From: Panicum virgatum
Lineage: Eukaryota > Streptophyta > Magnoliopsida > Poales > Poaceae
Assembly (NCBI RefSeq): GCF_016808335.1
Contig: NC_053145.1
Span: 26,440,001 to 26,504,000, forward strand
Length of the DNA: 64,000 bases
Direction of reading: 5' to 3'
Shown: positions 1 through 12,573 of the stretch, in pieces
Numbering within the stretch: position 1 is the first letter of the stretch
Layout: each line of letters starts with the position of its first letter
The notes under the pieces: generated by a model
What the model was told of the DNA's origin: nothing
What the model saw: the letters and a program-made list of their open reading frames with translations, nothing else
Databases searched by the model: none
Position numbers and translations under genes: made by a program

Positions 1-3000
1 TAATGAGGCAACACACCTAGGTAATATATGTGTGGGGGATGCACTGCACAGATAAAATGATCTATGTATTGATTAAATGGTGCACATGGCATGATGCATT
101 TGTCATGATACTATTGAATGATGAGCGTTTTCCTGGTGTATAACTTCTGATGCACATGGTTTTCATGCAAGATGGGGTATATCTATTTGGTAGGATGATC
201 ATGCATGTGGGCATGCGGTGCTCAGGTTGCAATGTACGTTAGCTACTGGATGGTCAGGGAAGTACTCTTAATTTTTGTTGAACCAAAATAGAACTCAAAC
301 AAATCAACACATTATTCAGGTTGCGAGAAAATAGATTGCCACGGAGTCGCTATCACAGACCAAGATACCAGTGTGCACCTAGTAGCACAATCGTGTTGCG
401 GTAGCACACATGAGGCCCTAGGTTCCGTCGCGGCACCTTAGGTTAGTGACGAACACCACGACAAGGTAAAAACATAGCAACCCAATTAATGCTCGTGGCA
501 AGAAAGGAAGATGAAGAGCCAGATAATACTCACAATGACTTCCCAGATGCATATGTGATTTAACCATGGAAATGCACTAACAATGCATCGGTAGTACTTT
601 AGCTATATGTAATGCATGAATGTTGCAGTAATGATTATGCATGATATTCTAGCATTTTCGTGCACCTATTTTTTTTTCAAAAGACCCATTTGAGCAAGAA
701 GGGCAATGAGAATTCCTTCAACTTGTCCAAGTAATTTCAGTCATCCCTTGTGTCATTCTTCTTTTTGTTGAGCTATTGATAACCAGCATCCTGAGGTTGG
801 AGAACATTGCGCTTCAACAATATGGAAGGGTTAACACCAGCAATATGGTCCCTAACATTGGTATGATTCAAAGGATAGATGGGCAGATGAGCAGAACTCG
901 AAAGGCATGGTTAACCGAATGTGCAGGAAGCTGCAGGTTACGAGAAAATTCATAACTCGCGTTCCGCTCATCCAGATGCCTTGAAATTTTGACAGGAGTT
1001 AAATAATTTCATGTGCTACAGCTTTGGTAGTCAACTCAGAGGCTAATTCTAAGAGTAAGATGGTCGAAATTGTCCATTACTACACCTTTGGTTTTCTGAA
1101 CAGAGTCTCTGTATTTAGGTCATAACTCCTACTATATACATCTAATGAAGTTGAAATTTTGTAGTCATGTAGCTTAGGATGTTTGGAGCAACTTTGGTAT
1201 TCAACCCCAAGGCTGTAACAATGGTTAAAATGGTTGAAATATTCAGTATTTGCTTCTCTGTTCTGGCTGTTTTTCAGTAGGTCGGCAATAGTGCTTCGCC
1301 TATAACTCGGAGTATACTAGCTTCATGGATTTGAAAATTTGTGAAAACCCAGATCGTGAAATTTGTGACCACTTGGTTATTCAACTAACATCCAAGAAAA
1401 GCCATCTACAAGGGTGAAAATTTCAGCAATATCCCATGGGGTTTAGACTAGACAATGAGAGTTCAATTGTTCCGGAAGCAACCTTAGAGTTTCATAACTC
1501 GAAATTTAGGGGTCCAAAATTTTTTGAAATTTTTCTAGGACATTCCTAATATCATTGTGCACAATTTTTCTAGTCAAGCCTAGGTCTAGATCAAACCCTA
1601 TGATGGTCTTTTTCTTAAAAGTCTTCCTTACTGTATGTCCAGAAAATTCAGCGAACAGAGAGCTAGTGTTTTCTTCACCAAGGACAATCTAATTGGTTAA
1701 AAATTATCAAAATATTACAGAAGATGCCTAAGATAATGATGAACATTTCATCTAGTCAACACTAGGGCCAGTTCAGATCCTAACAAGGTGATATGCTCAA
1801 GATTTGGAAGTGATGTGAAACCAGAAAACAGATTGTCCAGAGAGGGTGAAAGTTGACCATATCTACCAAACCAATTGACCAAGATAATTCAAATTTTTAT
1901 GGTAAGTTCATCATTAAGTTATCTACAACTTTCATATTGTACTAGTTTTCATTTGAGCAACTTAAATAGGACGAAAAATTCAGTTTATACAGACTGCTCA
2001 AAGCTGACAGTTTTACAGAGGATCGATCTAAGTTCAAAAAAAATCAAGCTAGGAGGCTTCAAAAATTCTCAAATTTTTACAGTAGTTTGGTGATTTAGGT
2101 AGCTTCATTTCATCTTATTGACCCAACTTGATTTGAGCAAATCTTCATATCTTAAAATTAGAGAAAGCTAAATTTTCCAGAATTTGCAGACTGTCTAGAT
2201 GATCCTTAAGATTGTGTTTTAACCTTTTTTATTACGATTTCTTCCAAAGGTTTCTTTGCTGATGATTTGAGAATGAATGCAGAACATATTCGTCCTCACC
2301 AAGGAAAAGAATTTCCAAGTAACCTTGGTCTTACGTGGTTAGCTTCGGTGGCATACATAATACGTCTCTCGCTATATAGCTACTCGATATAGATATCTGG
2401 CCTAGGATTCGATTTCGAGTTAGCGTACCTGTAGAAGATTTACAGTATATAAAATGAACCTTTCATGCCAGCACTCACGAAAGCGTTCCCATACATTACC
2501 GATCACTATAGAACCGGCATCCATACAATTACCGCCGTATGGACAACGTTAAGCATACATCATAGAAACAACGTATTGATTGAGTACCGTCTTTGACGGG
2601 GAATTGAATTCCAATTTTGAACCATTACTCCCCATATAATCAACCGAAGTTGGTATATGGGTAGCAGCTCAAGTAGGCCACTGCTTGAGCTCCAGCGTTC
2701 GGCTCGCATCACCGACGGGAAGGTTAGACTCCCTCAGCTGACTGAGTAAGCATACCTCCGCGGCGACGTGTCGATACAGAATTTAAATTGCGGAATTTAA
2801 ATACTGGAAAGTAATGTGCTGGAAGTTAGGCATACAATATAAGCCACCTGATTATACCCATAAGATCCCCTAGGGCTTTACATTCTAGACTTGTCCTTGG
2901 AGATCCTAAACTCTTTCAAAAACTTTAGTAGTTTTGAAGTCAAGTTTTAAGTTTGTTGTTTTGAAAACCGAGGCTGTCATCTCTGGTAAGCTGTCTGCGA
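1..3000 (-). mobile_element. Element G interior, non-coding part
   Basis: AT-rich sequence left of a primer-binding site, read as the 5' interior of a minus-strand LTR retrotransposon that continues beyond the left edge. No reading frame resembles gag or pol; the longest open frames are under 80 codons. Between about 925 and 1500 the phrase 'cataactc' followed by 'gaaattttg' recurs every 150-190 bases (near 950, 1120, 1300 and 1495), so this part looks built from diverged tandem repeats. The rest is unassigned. It could be a long untranslated leader or the interior of a non-autonomous element. Confidence 0.5.
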
Positions 3001-3012
3001 GCTCTGATGCCA
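3001..3012 (-). other. Primer-binding site, tRNA-iMet type (element G)
   Basis: The minus strand reads TGGCATCAGAGC, one base from TGGTATCAGAGC, the usual plant initiator-Met tRNA PBS. It lies two bases beyond an LTR terminus ending in CCGCCACA. This orients G as minus strand, with its 5' LTR to the right. Confidence 0.7.
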
Positions 3013-3014
3013 GC

Positions 3015-5985
3015 TGTGGCGGAACCACCCAAAACTACTGGGCCCGGGTGCACTGATCTTTGTTGCTAAGCAACTCTGACCCAATTTGGCACTCACCGGC
3101 AGTTCCTCGAGTGAAGCCTCGATAAAAGCCACGCTATTCCAGGATCAGCAGACAACACTCACACAAAGGTGAGCCCAGAGATTACAACACAGAACATTTC
3201 ATACATCTCAGAGTGATTGCAGCGGAAAGGAAAATTATTACAAACCAGGTTTAGAGTAGCAAAGTACTACAGAGTTCCTTCTACTCAAATTATTTAAGTC
3301 TCATTGTTCAACGGAAGCATAAAAAGGTAACTAGCGAAATAACGTGACGTATCGAATAAGCCCGTACGAAAGCGTCACTCAGTGGGTGGGTGGTCAGCAC
3401 CGGCTGAAGGACCATCCCACTCAACAGACCAACCCGGAGGCAAGGTAAACGGCCAAGTAAGACTCGCGAATAGATCTTCAAAGTTAGTACCTGAAAAACA
3501 GTGCCACAAGCAAGGCTGAGTATACTAATACTCAGCAAGACTGACCCGTCACCGGATATAACATAGTCCGATAACTAGACATGCAAGGCTTTTTGGTTGG
3601 TGGGGTTTGTTTTGCCAAAAATGTCGCTAAGTGTGGATCCTTACTTTCAGGTTTTACTTAGCCATATTCTAGTTGGGTTAACCATTCTAAATTTGCAACT
3701 ATCTCTACTCAAGCATGGTAGATCAAACATTTAATCAACCAGCAGTATTATCATCATCATGTTCCACTTGTTACTCTGTGTGATCGAAAACATTAAGCAA
3801 TCTCATGCCGTGAGAGGCGGACGATTCTGAATCGAATTTCAACCTGGCCAGGGGAACCTAGACCACACGTATGGGAACCAAGTCACCCACACAACTTTCC
3901 CCCTTTCTTTCCAGTCCGTGGATCCGGGTCACCCTCCCCGACTACAGAGCCCGACGTCTCTGCACCCGTATGTCCGGACAAAAATAAAACCTACTTCTAC
4001 CAAGAGGGTGAATGGTCGTTCCACTCGCCGGTCCAATCAGGTACTTAAGCTTACCGATTACCATATATCTCAGCATGTGGCTAGTACTTTCAAACGCTTA
4101 ATGAAATGAGCCACACACCGCGACCTTAACCATTTTTGACTACACCAGCGGGGTATCACAACTACACAACCCCGTCCGTTGTCCTTATATTTCAGCAGGA
4201 ATTAAAGTCAGTCAACTCCTATAATCTCGCGAAAGGCAGGAAACCTCTTGACTTTTACCGTACCTAGTTAGCGGGGCAACTAGTCGAAAAAAAGATCCGG
4301 ATAACAAGCTTAGGTACCTAGGGATCATGCACCTAAGGTTTTCGATCAACTCCAAGAAAACGTAAATGCGCAATAATATTATTACAACATATACCTTGGG
4401 CTCTTCCGAACATTGGTTCGGGTCTTGAATCAAGTCAGTAATATTAAGAGAGACACTCTCCGGAGTAGTAGTATTCGCGGGCACCAATTCGTAATCAACG
4501 TCGAGTAGATTTACCGTTTCTATATGCATGCAGAAATGATATTATTACAACATGATATAAACATATTTCATTCCTTCACTATAAAGTTGTAGTCCAGTAT
4601 AGCATGTTTTTGTTGTGGTGGTCTTAGTTAACTTTATTTTCTGGGCAATCGTTTATAGAGTAGTTCTTAAATTCACTTTACTTCATAAAAGAGCTGTGTG
4701 GTTTGGTTTTTATTTTTATCATTAAAACATAGCATGCTTTCAATATTTCATAACAACAAATTTATTCATGAGCTAGTGATGAAAAATTAATGTAACACAG
4801 ATCCTAAACTTTAGCAACTATGGTATAAATTTCAGCATCTAACCATAAAGCAATTTACCATAACTATTCATGTAAGTAGATTACTCTAGTTGCTTCACCT
4901 TTTTGTACAGAACGTTTTACATCGGTTCTGGTGCTACAAATTTTATGGGAGCATCTACATAGCATCTACTCAGTACCGTAATTTTTCCAGATTTTATATA
5001 CTTATACATCAGAGGTGACAAAATGAACAAATTTAGCAAGCTATTAAATAAGATTAATTCTACAGAGAGTTATATTAGGAATATGGTTCTCAAACTTTTA
5101 CCAGATTCTAGTCATGAGCTAAACATATTCTATAAAAATTATCAAGCTTTATATCAACCAGATAGATTAGTTATGCATTTAACTTAACATGAGTTAGCAT
5201 AATTTTTCAAAGTTTTTTTGATCTGTACTGCATGTGAACTTTTTACCATAGCTAGTTCTCATTCTAACTAGTAACCTGTCCAAAGTTTAACACAAAAAAT
5301 GACAGATTTCTTCCGAAAAAATAGCAAAACTAAACATGATATCTCAAGCTTGGATTATAACTGTAAGAATATTCAGTAAATGGTGCTCAAACTTTGCAGG
5401 CATGTTTATATGACTAAAAAAAATTTCAGAAATAAACCTAGATTTGTCTAAGCAAAGGAACTATATATCACAAATAAAGCCTACTTATCAAGCATTAACT
5501 CAAATATATAGTTAGACTGATCTAAAATTTCACAAACTTGCACAACAGTAAGGTTTCAGTGACATGCATACAAGGAAAAAGTTTCATACACAGAACCTCA
5601 TTATTTCTACCAGCATTAATACATGAGCAATACTAGTAGATTTAGAAATCTTGATCATTTGAGCAAGCAAACAATTTCAAATAGAGCTCATATTTTTACC
5701 AGGTTCTTCTAACAGTACTAAGTTCAACATATCCAAAAATCAAGCATAGTTACTAAACCAAACTCCTAGAACATTTATGTGCCATTTAAACTAGTCTTTT
5801 TTTAGATTAAAATAAAAGCAAAATATGAACATGTGACTGTAACAAAAGTTGTAGCTCTTGTTCTAAGGATTCCATAACAGTTGAGTTTATATTTTTCTGA
5901 TTTTTCTACGATTTTATTTACTTTTCATGTTTAGTTCTTGAGTTTACCTTTGCATCATGTAATAAGCGCCCTTTTCATTTCAATA
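3015..5985 (-). repeat. 5' LTR of element G, truncated, about 3 kb
   Basis: Begins on the plus strand with TGTGGCGGAACC next to the PBS. The segment 3600-4530 is the diverged reverse complement of 62980-63990 in element D; for example both share 'ccccgtccgttgtccttata'-like sequence and the 'attctagttgrgttaaccattcta' stretch. The AT-rich block 4550-5980 corresponds to the AT-rich block 61990-62950 of D. The LTR's own 5' end, including the GC-rich island seen in D, is missing at the junction with E near 5985 (position approximate). LTRs this long with an iMet PBS suggest a Tekay-like chromovirus, but no coding region confirms it. Confidence 0.6.
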
Positions 5986-7435
5986 TAATAATGTTTGAGC
6001 TCCCCGGAATCCAATCCGGCAGAGTTCCCTTTTTTGTGCCATATTTTGTCTTGAGATTTTGTACAGGCACAGAAACAAGTGTGTGGGGGGGGGGGATGCA
6101 CCTCGCAAAAATGCGACACAAAACTGACACGACCAGCACGCAAAAGAGTAGGGCGAGAGGGCCCACCTCAAGGGCGGCCGAACCCATGGGTCGGCCGGCC
6201 CCTGGTGAAGCCCACTCGACTCCACCCAACTCCAGATCGTTGGTTTGCGTCTCCAAATCCTTAAACCTCCCTGCATTTGTTTAAATTCAATGAATTTCTT
6301 CGCAGAAAAATCACAAACTCCTTATGCTTTCAAAAAAATATATAAAACCTTGTATGCATTTTATTCTTAGCTTTCTTTTAACCTTGTGAATAAACTCCTA
6401 TAGGGACCCCATGCTTTCTAAGTAATTGATCAATGAGATATGACTCGGTTTGATGGCATCATGCTCTTCCTTTCAAAAGCACTTGTTTTCTTTTCAAAAG
6501 TTAAAATAAATATAGCTTGACTCCTCAAATTATCATGAATTCCTACCAAAGCCAAAGACAAGTTTTCATGCATAACATTCAAATGTTGTTTACCTTTGCT
6601 TTGAGCTTTGTCAAATTCTTCGACCCCTGTTAGAGATTTGTCATGCTCTCTTGATCAAGACCACGTACACATACTATACTTCCACACTGGGAGATAGTCG
6701 CCACATCCGTCCACAAAAATAAGAACTCTATGACCTTGCTCTCCAAAATGACTTGGGCTATGCAAAAAGAAAATAAAAGATGTCTACCCAAAGAAGGTAG
6801 ACCACATGCTCAAGGAGTATGTCAAAAAAAAGAGAGAAAAGAAAAGATGCATACCCAAAGAAGGTATGCCACATGCTTGCAAAGGCATGTCAAAAAAAAA
6901 TGTTGATAGCTCACGGTTGAAAATAACAAAGGGAGAAAGAGTCAGGCAAAAGGAGTTCATCCATGAATCACCAAAAATAGTCCACACACTTGCACATCTT
7001 GATCAGGTTGTATGACTCGTTTCTGCTTAGATCTTGTTTTTGACTCAGTAATACAAGCAAGGCAAACATGCCTCTCCACTCCTACCCTGAGCCCCACATA
7101 AGCCTGAGTAAATGGTAGGAGAAGGACGGCAGCATCTTTGCCTTGGTGAGGATATAAAACAAAAAGAGTGATCCAGAGAGTAATTTGAGGAGCAAGGCTA
7201 TCTTTCTATTTTCAAAATAAAAATCTCCAAGTGCTAAGCAGGGAGAGCTAAGAGCCTGAATTCTGAGTCGTTCCATTGCTCAATTACCCAAGACTGCATG
7301 GTAGCCAGACAAAAATTCACAAGGATGAGAGGAAGCTTGGAATAACTTGTATGCAGGTTGAATTCAAGGAGTAGCATCCACCATGGTCCTTCAAACTTTA
7401 CTCAAGGACGAGCAAAGGACTAAGTGTGGGGGTGT
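5986..7435 (+). mobile_element. 3' interior of element E, non-coding
   Basis: Lies directly before the E LTR and ends in a purine-rich tract (7421-7434) preceded by 'ggacgagcaaagga', as in family B. Part of 6600-7000 is alignable with the B 3' interior: the 'tccacactggga' phrase, the A-rich pages of 'caaaaaaaa', and the hairpins with a CAAAGAA loop. 6070-6300 is GC-rich, contains a run of G at 6083-6094 and GGCCGGCC-type palindromes, and could be a fragment of another LTR. No protein homology is visible. The 5' part of E, including PBS and any gag, is absent. Confidence 0.55.
6782..6869 (+). repeat. Two tandem hairpins with identical CAAAGAA loops
   Basis: 6782-6802 is GTCTACC-CAAAGAA-GGTAGAC and 6849-6869 is GCATACC-CAAAGAA-GGTATGC. 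Each has a perfect 7-bp stem. The two lie in a tandem repeat of about 67 bp. The stems differ but both still pair, and the loops are the same. A shorter version occurs in family B at 39878-39894 and in its copy near 42198. Confidence 0.75.
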
Positions 7436-8666
7436 TGTTGACGGTCCTTAAGTGTCATTTTTGATCATCAACTCTTGCAGCTTTTTACCGGAAATAATCA
7501 CCAAACGTAGATATAGGGCTTACAACTAACCATTTCCACTAGTTTTGGTGAATTGTCATCTGCTGGCACCCACATCTGTAAAAGAGGGAAAACACAAGTG
7601 AACACGAGGAAAAATCCACAAAAGATCCACACTGAAATGTGTCACTTACAAGGAGGGCCCACATGTCAGAGCAAACGGGGGAACCAAGGCAAATGCACCA
7701 CGGGATCTTGACATGGGCCCACAGATCAGACTCCCCGAGGAAGATAAGGACGAGAGGTGACCAGGTGGGGCTGGCCGGCCGAACCTGGCCGGCCTCCCAT
7801 CTAGGTGCACTTCGACATGGCATGCCCCTACTCCTCCTAATCACCTTTCATATATGCTTTTGGCGGGAACCGACCCTGAAGACTATAAAAGGGGGCTCCC
7901 TCCACCTCTCACACACACACCATTTCATATGTGAAGGAGAAGAGTAGAGAGGCTCCACCTCTTTGTTTCCTTAGCCTAGGGAGTGTGTGAGGAAGGAGTG
8001 CGGAGAAGAGCCGGACTTGTCGGCATCTCTTCGGCTTTGTACCTCTACGGATATGGTACATTTGGAGTACATATCCGGGTTCTTCTAATTGGTGAGTTCT
8101 AGTTAAGTTATTCTTTTGTTCTCATTCATTCGCGGGTTCATCGTCCGTTCTCATAGCGGATACTCTAGAAGAGGGCCCCTGATAAAGACGTGATAACCCT
8201 GCGCAACTCTAGAGTAGTAGTCGAAGGCATAGGCATGGTGTCTGGGCCTTAGATTACCTTTGTTTGTCTCGTACTCAGCTGGTATTGTGGGGTAGACAGC
8301 AGGTGATGACAGCCATGTCCGTCCGCTACGGAGACAGTCTGCGTGGTTAGTGCACCCCCCCCCCCCCCGCCTGGGTATGACACAGAGCAATACTGGATAT
8401 TCCTTGGTAGACCAGGGTCAAACCGGTGCCTGAAGTGAGCGAGTGGAAACATTAGTGTATCTTCGCTTGAACCTATCCATAGATCAGAATCACACTACCT
8501 TAGGGTCTCTTTATCTCTTATCTTCTTTGGGGTAATCTAGATAGAAGACAGTTACACACCCGTTCCTCGTGGAAAATACGATACCCTGAATACTCCCGGG
8601 TGAAGTGCTACAACAGTATTTCCGTGCGCTTGCGGATTCCTCTGTGAGAGTTAAGAAATACCAACA
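7436..8666 (+). repeat. 3' LTR of element E (1.23 kb)
   Basis: Starts TGTTGACGGTCC immediately after the purine tract and ends ...AATACCAACA, giving TGTTG/CAACA ends. The terminal 'gtgcgcttgcggattc...' U5 sequence is shared with the B and F LTRs. It contains GGCCGGCC repeats (7770-7800), a TATA box, and a C16-type homopolymer near 8352. It sits inside the C-o LTR, whose remainder starts at 8667. The matching 5' LTR is not in the window. Confidence 0.75.
7884..7890 (+). promoter_or_regulatory. TATA box of E LTR
   Basis: TATAAAA followed by a G-rich run and a CT/CA-rich leader, in the position expected for the U3/R boundary. The B LTRs have the same layout with TATAAATA. Confidence 0.55.
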
Positions 8667-8859
8667 ATAGGGTTACATGGAAAGCCCTAGCTGAGTACGG
8701 TTGGAGTCCTACTACAACACGATCGGGTAGTTTCCTTGTACTGCAGCTAGTTCTACGCCTAATCGGGTAGTTACAAAAGAGGTAAGGTACATCCATGAAC
8801 TATCCCTTACTCTAGAACATTCTACGCTTGTGAGCAGTCCCGCTGCCTCGGGTCTGAAA
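8667..8859 (-). repeat. Partial 3' LTR of C-o
   Basis: Matches the right half of the 417-bp C LTRs and ends in TCTGAAA, where others have TCTGACA. Its left part has been lost at the E LTR, which abuts it. It is closer to the LTR at 48631-49046 than to the C-i LTRs. Confidence 0.75.
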
Positions 8860-9477
8860 AGCCCCCGAGCTCTTTGTAGCCAAGTCCTGCAGGCGTCGAG
8901 TACTTCTGAAGGTGTCTTCGAGTGCTTTTAGTGCTCTAAACACCTCATCGAGTGCTTCTGAGTCTTCAATCGAGTGCTTCGAGTAGTCTTCCAAGTACTT
9001 CTGGCTGCATCGAGGCTGTGAGTTGCTCAATTCCCGAAATCTTAATCATATATGGTGCGCAAAGTACTCGCGCTCCAAATGGAGTAGCCCCCGAGCCTTA
9101 GGTTGAATCGTAGAATCAGGCTGATGGTCACTTCAGTATTTTCCTTCTTTGTATTTCAAAAAATTTGAAAAATAAATCTCTGATACATATATCTCGCAGC
9201 CCCCGAGTCTTGAATTTAAATCTCTTTATTTAGATTTAAGAATCAGTGTAAGCTCCTGGCAAAAATGAAAACTTCCCTGAAAAGGAAAGAATCCATTGGC
9301 ATTCCAAATATTCACAAAATTGCCATCAGATACCATAGAAAACCGGTTGAAAACTTCTTAGGGTTTTAACCCTTTGAACTCCTGGCCGCCGTCAAACTCA
9401 GATTCACATTTGCCTCCTCTTAGTCAGATTCCAAAAGCCCCTCTCGCAGCCCCCGAGCCAGAACTCATGACTGTGAG
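8860..9477 (-). other. C-o polypurine tract and repeated PPT-core motifs
   Basis: The LTR is followed by 'agcccccgagctc', the complement of a CTCGGGGGCT polypurine tract. The same ten-base core recurs at 9086, 9198 and 9448, all within 600 bp. The stretch between the tract and the antisense gene start has no other recognisable feature. It is where a plus-strand promoter for the antisense gene would have to lie. Confidence 0.6.
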
Positions 9478-11808
9478 ATGGCTCCCAAGAAGAACAAATC
9501 CAAGGTTGAGGAGGAAACCATCGCCAATATGTCTACAGGCTGGCGTAAAAGCAAGATGTCTGAATCATTGGTCTGGGAGTTAGAGAATATGGGTCTACTC
9601 AAATCGCAGGGTGTGATCCAATGGCGCACTGGTGAAGGAGAGGATTACCCTATGGAAGGTACCCTTGACACCATCATTATGTTCCGTGATTTTTTGGAAC
9701 GTGGTCTTGCTCTTCCCTTGTAAAATTTTTTCTATAGACTACTTCAGTTTTGGGGAATCCAATTGCATCATCTCACTCCCCAATCCATCTTGCATCTTTC
9801 TATTTTTACTCATTTCTGTGAGGCGTTCCTTGGGATTCTTCCCCATTTCCACCTTTTTCAACATTTCTACTTCCTTGTTCCTATTCCCAATGCCACCAAT
9901 CCTGCCGTCATCGGGGGCTGTGAATTGGTGCTCCATCCTGAGACCCACAGCGAGTACTTGGCTTATGATCAAGTGGGTAAAGGAGCCGAATGGAAGAAGT
10001 TCTGGTTCCATGTTGGGAACTTTGAATCCCCGCTTCCAGAAAGGGTTGCTGGCGTCCCCCAGGTCCAAGAAAGCTGGTCGAGTAGAGGACCTGGGGGCAA
10101 GCAAGTTGAAGCCATTCTTCGTGTGATTACCACTATTAAGAACAAAGGAGCCACTGGAGATCATGTGGTCTTCTCATTTGTCAGTCGCCGGACGCAACCT
10201 CTCCAGCTGCAAAAGCATCCTGCTTTTAGATATGAAGGCATGCAGGACACCACTAGGATGTTCCCAGAGACAATGGCTCAGTCTGAAGTAATCAAGACAT
10301 GCTGCAAAGTACTCGATAACTTCGACAAGTCTTTGACGCTTCCAACACTCTTCTCGGCACAAAATCCTCCCGAGAATGCATGGGTATGTGTTTTGAAAAC
10401 CATATCGAGTACTTGTAGTTAACATTTTTGATTTTCTGACGAATTCTTTGCTTCTTTTTGCTGAAAAATTATAAGTCCTGGTATTGTATGCCTCCAACCT
10501 ATGCAGATGCTGAATCTGTTGACAGCAAGAAACGGAAGGCGACTCCCGGATCTTTGTTGCAGAAAAAAATTCCCCGTCTTGATGCCAGCCAGTAAGTATA
10601 TGATATTCTATCGATTTTATCCTGTTTGCCTCAGCTTTCTTATTCAGAATCTTGCTTGGTTAGGATCCAATATCTTCCGGCACATGAAAAACATCAAGCT
10701 CAAGACTTCCGCAACTAGATGTCGAGTGGTTCAGAGGAAACTAGTCGATCAACCCCCGAGTCACCTATAATTGGGTTAATCGAGACCCCAGCTGCCAGTT
10801 TACCAAGTGCAGACGCAGCTGAAAAACAAAGCGAACCAAGCCCTGAAGCACCTGATCATACTCCTGCGGCTGCTGAGGGAGCCTCCAATGCTGGCGGGTC
10901 TGGAAGTAGTGGAGCTGAAGGGTCGAAAGATCCTGCCGTTCGACTAGTACCCTTCTAGTCTATGCCCCAGTCAACCCAGGAAGAGTTGGGAAAAGAACTA
11001 TTTGATGATCCACTGTTGTCTCTAGACAACATGAAGAAACTTGCAGACTGCATGCAATGGAGCTTTAAATTTACCTGGGTGAGTTTTCTGCCGCTACTTG
11101 TCTTCGTCGAGTAGAGAATAATGTCTAATCGGATTTGCCTTGTATGTCACAGGATGTAGCCAATCGATCTTTCCTAAAGTCTCATGCTCTGTATAAGACT
11201 GTAGACAACTGGAAGATCTTGGAGGAGCAGAAAGCTATGATTGCCAAACGAATAGATGAATCCCTTGCTGCTCGCAATAAGCTTTATGAAGCAAATCAAC
11301 AGCATCATCTAGAAGTTTGTGATATGAAGCGCCAAATCAAGGATCTTGAAGAAGAAAGATCAAAGCTTCAGGAAGAAAATTCCAGGCTGCAAAAGCAATT
11401 GCAGACTGCCCAAGCCTGTAAGTATCCAATCTTTTGCCTTGATCTTGCATTGTCAATAATAATTACTAAAATATCCTTTTTTCAGGTTCTCCAGAAGATC
11501 ATACTCGACTAGTAGTAGCAGCTCAAGCTCTTGTGGATGTGGTTGATTCTGAGGAGGAGTCATCGAATAACAAGTCCTTGGTGGAGCGTTTGGAGGAGGC
11601 TCCCCAAAAGTTTTTTGATGTTATGACAGCCACCTCTAAGAATTATCTGACCCACATGATAGGAGTTATCAAATCTTACTTGCCTCACTTCAACTTAGCT
11701 CCCATAGCTAAGGGAATAGCTCCAACTTGTTTCGATGAGAAATTCTGAGACTATTGTAAAGAATCAGAAGTGATTGCTGAGGAGATTCTGAAGAACATGG
11801 CAGAGTAG
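9478..11808 (+). pseudogene. Antisense 'gypsy-type transposon domain' gene, five exons, C-o copy
   Basis: Plus-strand gene antisense to the element and 3' of pol. Exons I infer: 9478-10383, 10497-10591, 10664-11078, 11153-11417, 11486-11808. Donors are GTATGT, GTAAGT, GTGAGT and GTAAGT, acceptors end in AG (the first is damaged to CCA), and introns are 113, 72, 74 and 68 bp. Combined exon length is 2004, divisible by three (about 667 residues). Exon 1 has the domain found in plant 'putative gypsy type transposon' proteins (FRDFxERGL, HxCEAFLGI, LPHFHLF, EWKKFWFHVGN). Exon 2 has a KKRK basic motif, exon 3 is Ser/Ala/Pro-rich, and exon 4 is a long charged coiled coil (LEEERSKLQEENSRL). In-frame stops lie at 9721, 10956 and 11746. 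Extra antisense ORFs are known in Tat-lineage elements. Function is unknown. Confidence 0.75.
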
Positions 11809-11948
11809 ACTGCTTGTAACAACTCATATAATATGTAGTGATGTCTTGTCGCTGTTCATGTCTTGTATCCTGTTGGTGTGTCTTCAAAAACATGATCTGA
11901 TACCGTAGGATAAGTATGAACTAGTCGATCATTCGAGTAGAATACTCG

Positions 11949-12556
11949 CATGGAGTGATCTTTGAAGTTAATCATTTAGGATGAGTCCCGTCAGACTACC
12001 CATTTTGAGAAACTTGTAAAGGTATCCATAAACTACTCGAGCAAGCGAATAGTGTGTCATAACTAAGGACTGGAGTAATCTGTAAGACAAAACTGTTAGG
12101 TACGAACCCCATCGGGTTGCCCAAGATGTAAATGTCAAAGAGATATCCAAAGATTTACTCGAGCAGGGCGAGTAAAGCGTCCTTTAACTAAGGACTGGAG
12201 TAATCCTTAAGGCAAAACTGTTAGGTATGAACCCTGTCAGGCTATCCAAGACGTAAATGCTAGAAATATATCCAAAACTTACTCGAGCAAGGCGAGTAAG
12301 GTGTCTAACTTGTAGACTGGAGTAGCTACTAAGATTGACCTATTAGAGCGAACCCCGTCGGGTTGCCCAAGATGGACAAAATGTAGTAGTATCCACAACG
12401 TACTCGAGCGAGCGAGTAGTTTCGAATTTATAACAAGGCTGGAGTTCCTTATAGTTGACCTATTAGGATGAACTCTGTCGAGTTACCCAAGATGGACAAC
12501 TAGTAAAGGTATCCATTCACCTTCTCGAGCTAGGCGAGTAGGTTGTGCCCATATAT
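11949..12556. repeat. Tandem repeat of about 122 bp, five units, C-o
   Basis: Units start near 11949, 12070, 12195, 12317 and 12439 with '(c)tggagt'. They share 'ttaggtacgaaccccgtc', 'gggttgcccaaga' and 'tatccaaa'. Each ends in an inverted repeat of the type TTACTCG...CGAGTAA. The array lies between the antisense gene and the pol 3' end. Tat-lineage 3' UTRs are known to carry such variable tandem repeats. Confidence 0.8.
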
Positions 12557-12573
12557 TAAGGGAAAGGATGCAG

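Noticed and set aside
5975..6284. Several overlapping frames of 60-98 codons in both strands
   Set aside because: All lie in one GC-rich stretch of element E with a poly-G run. The overlap in five phases is a composition effect and no domain is seen.
8352..8368. Run of C in E LTR as a functional tract
   Set aside because: A homopolymer likely to vary in length or be a sequencing artefact; it is not at the LTR boundary.
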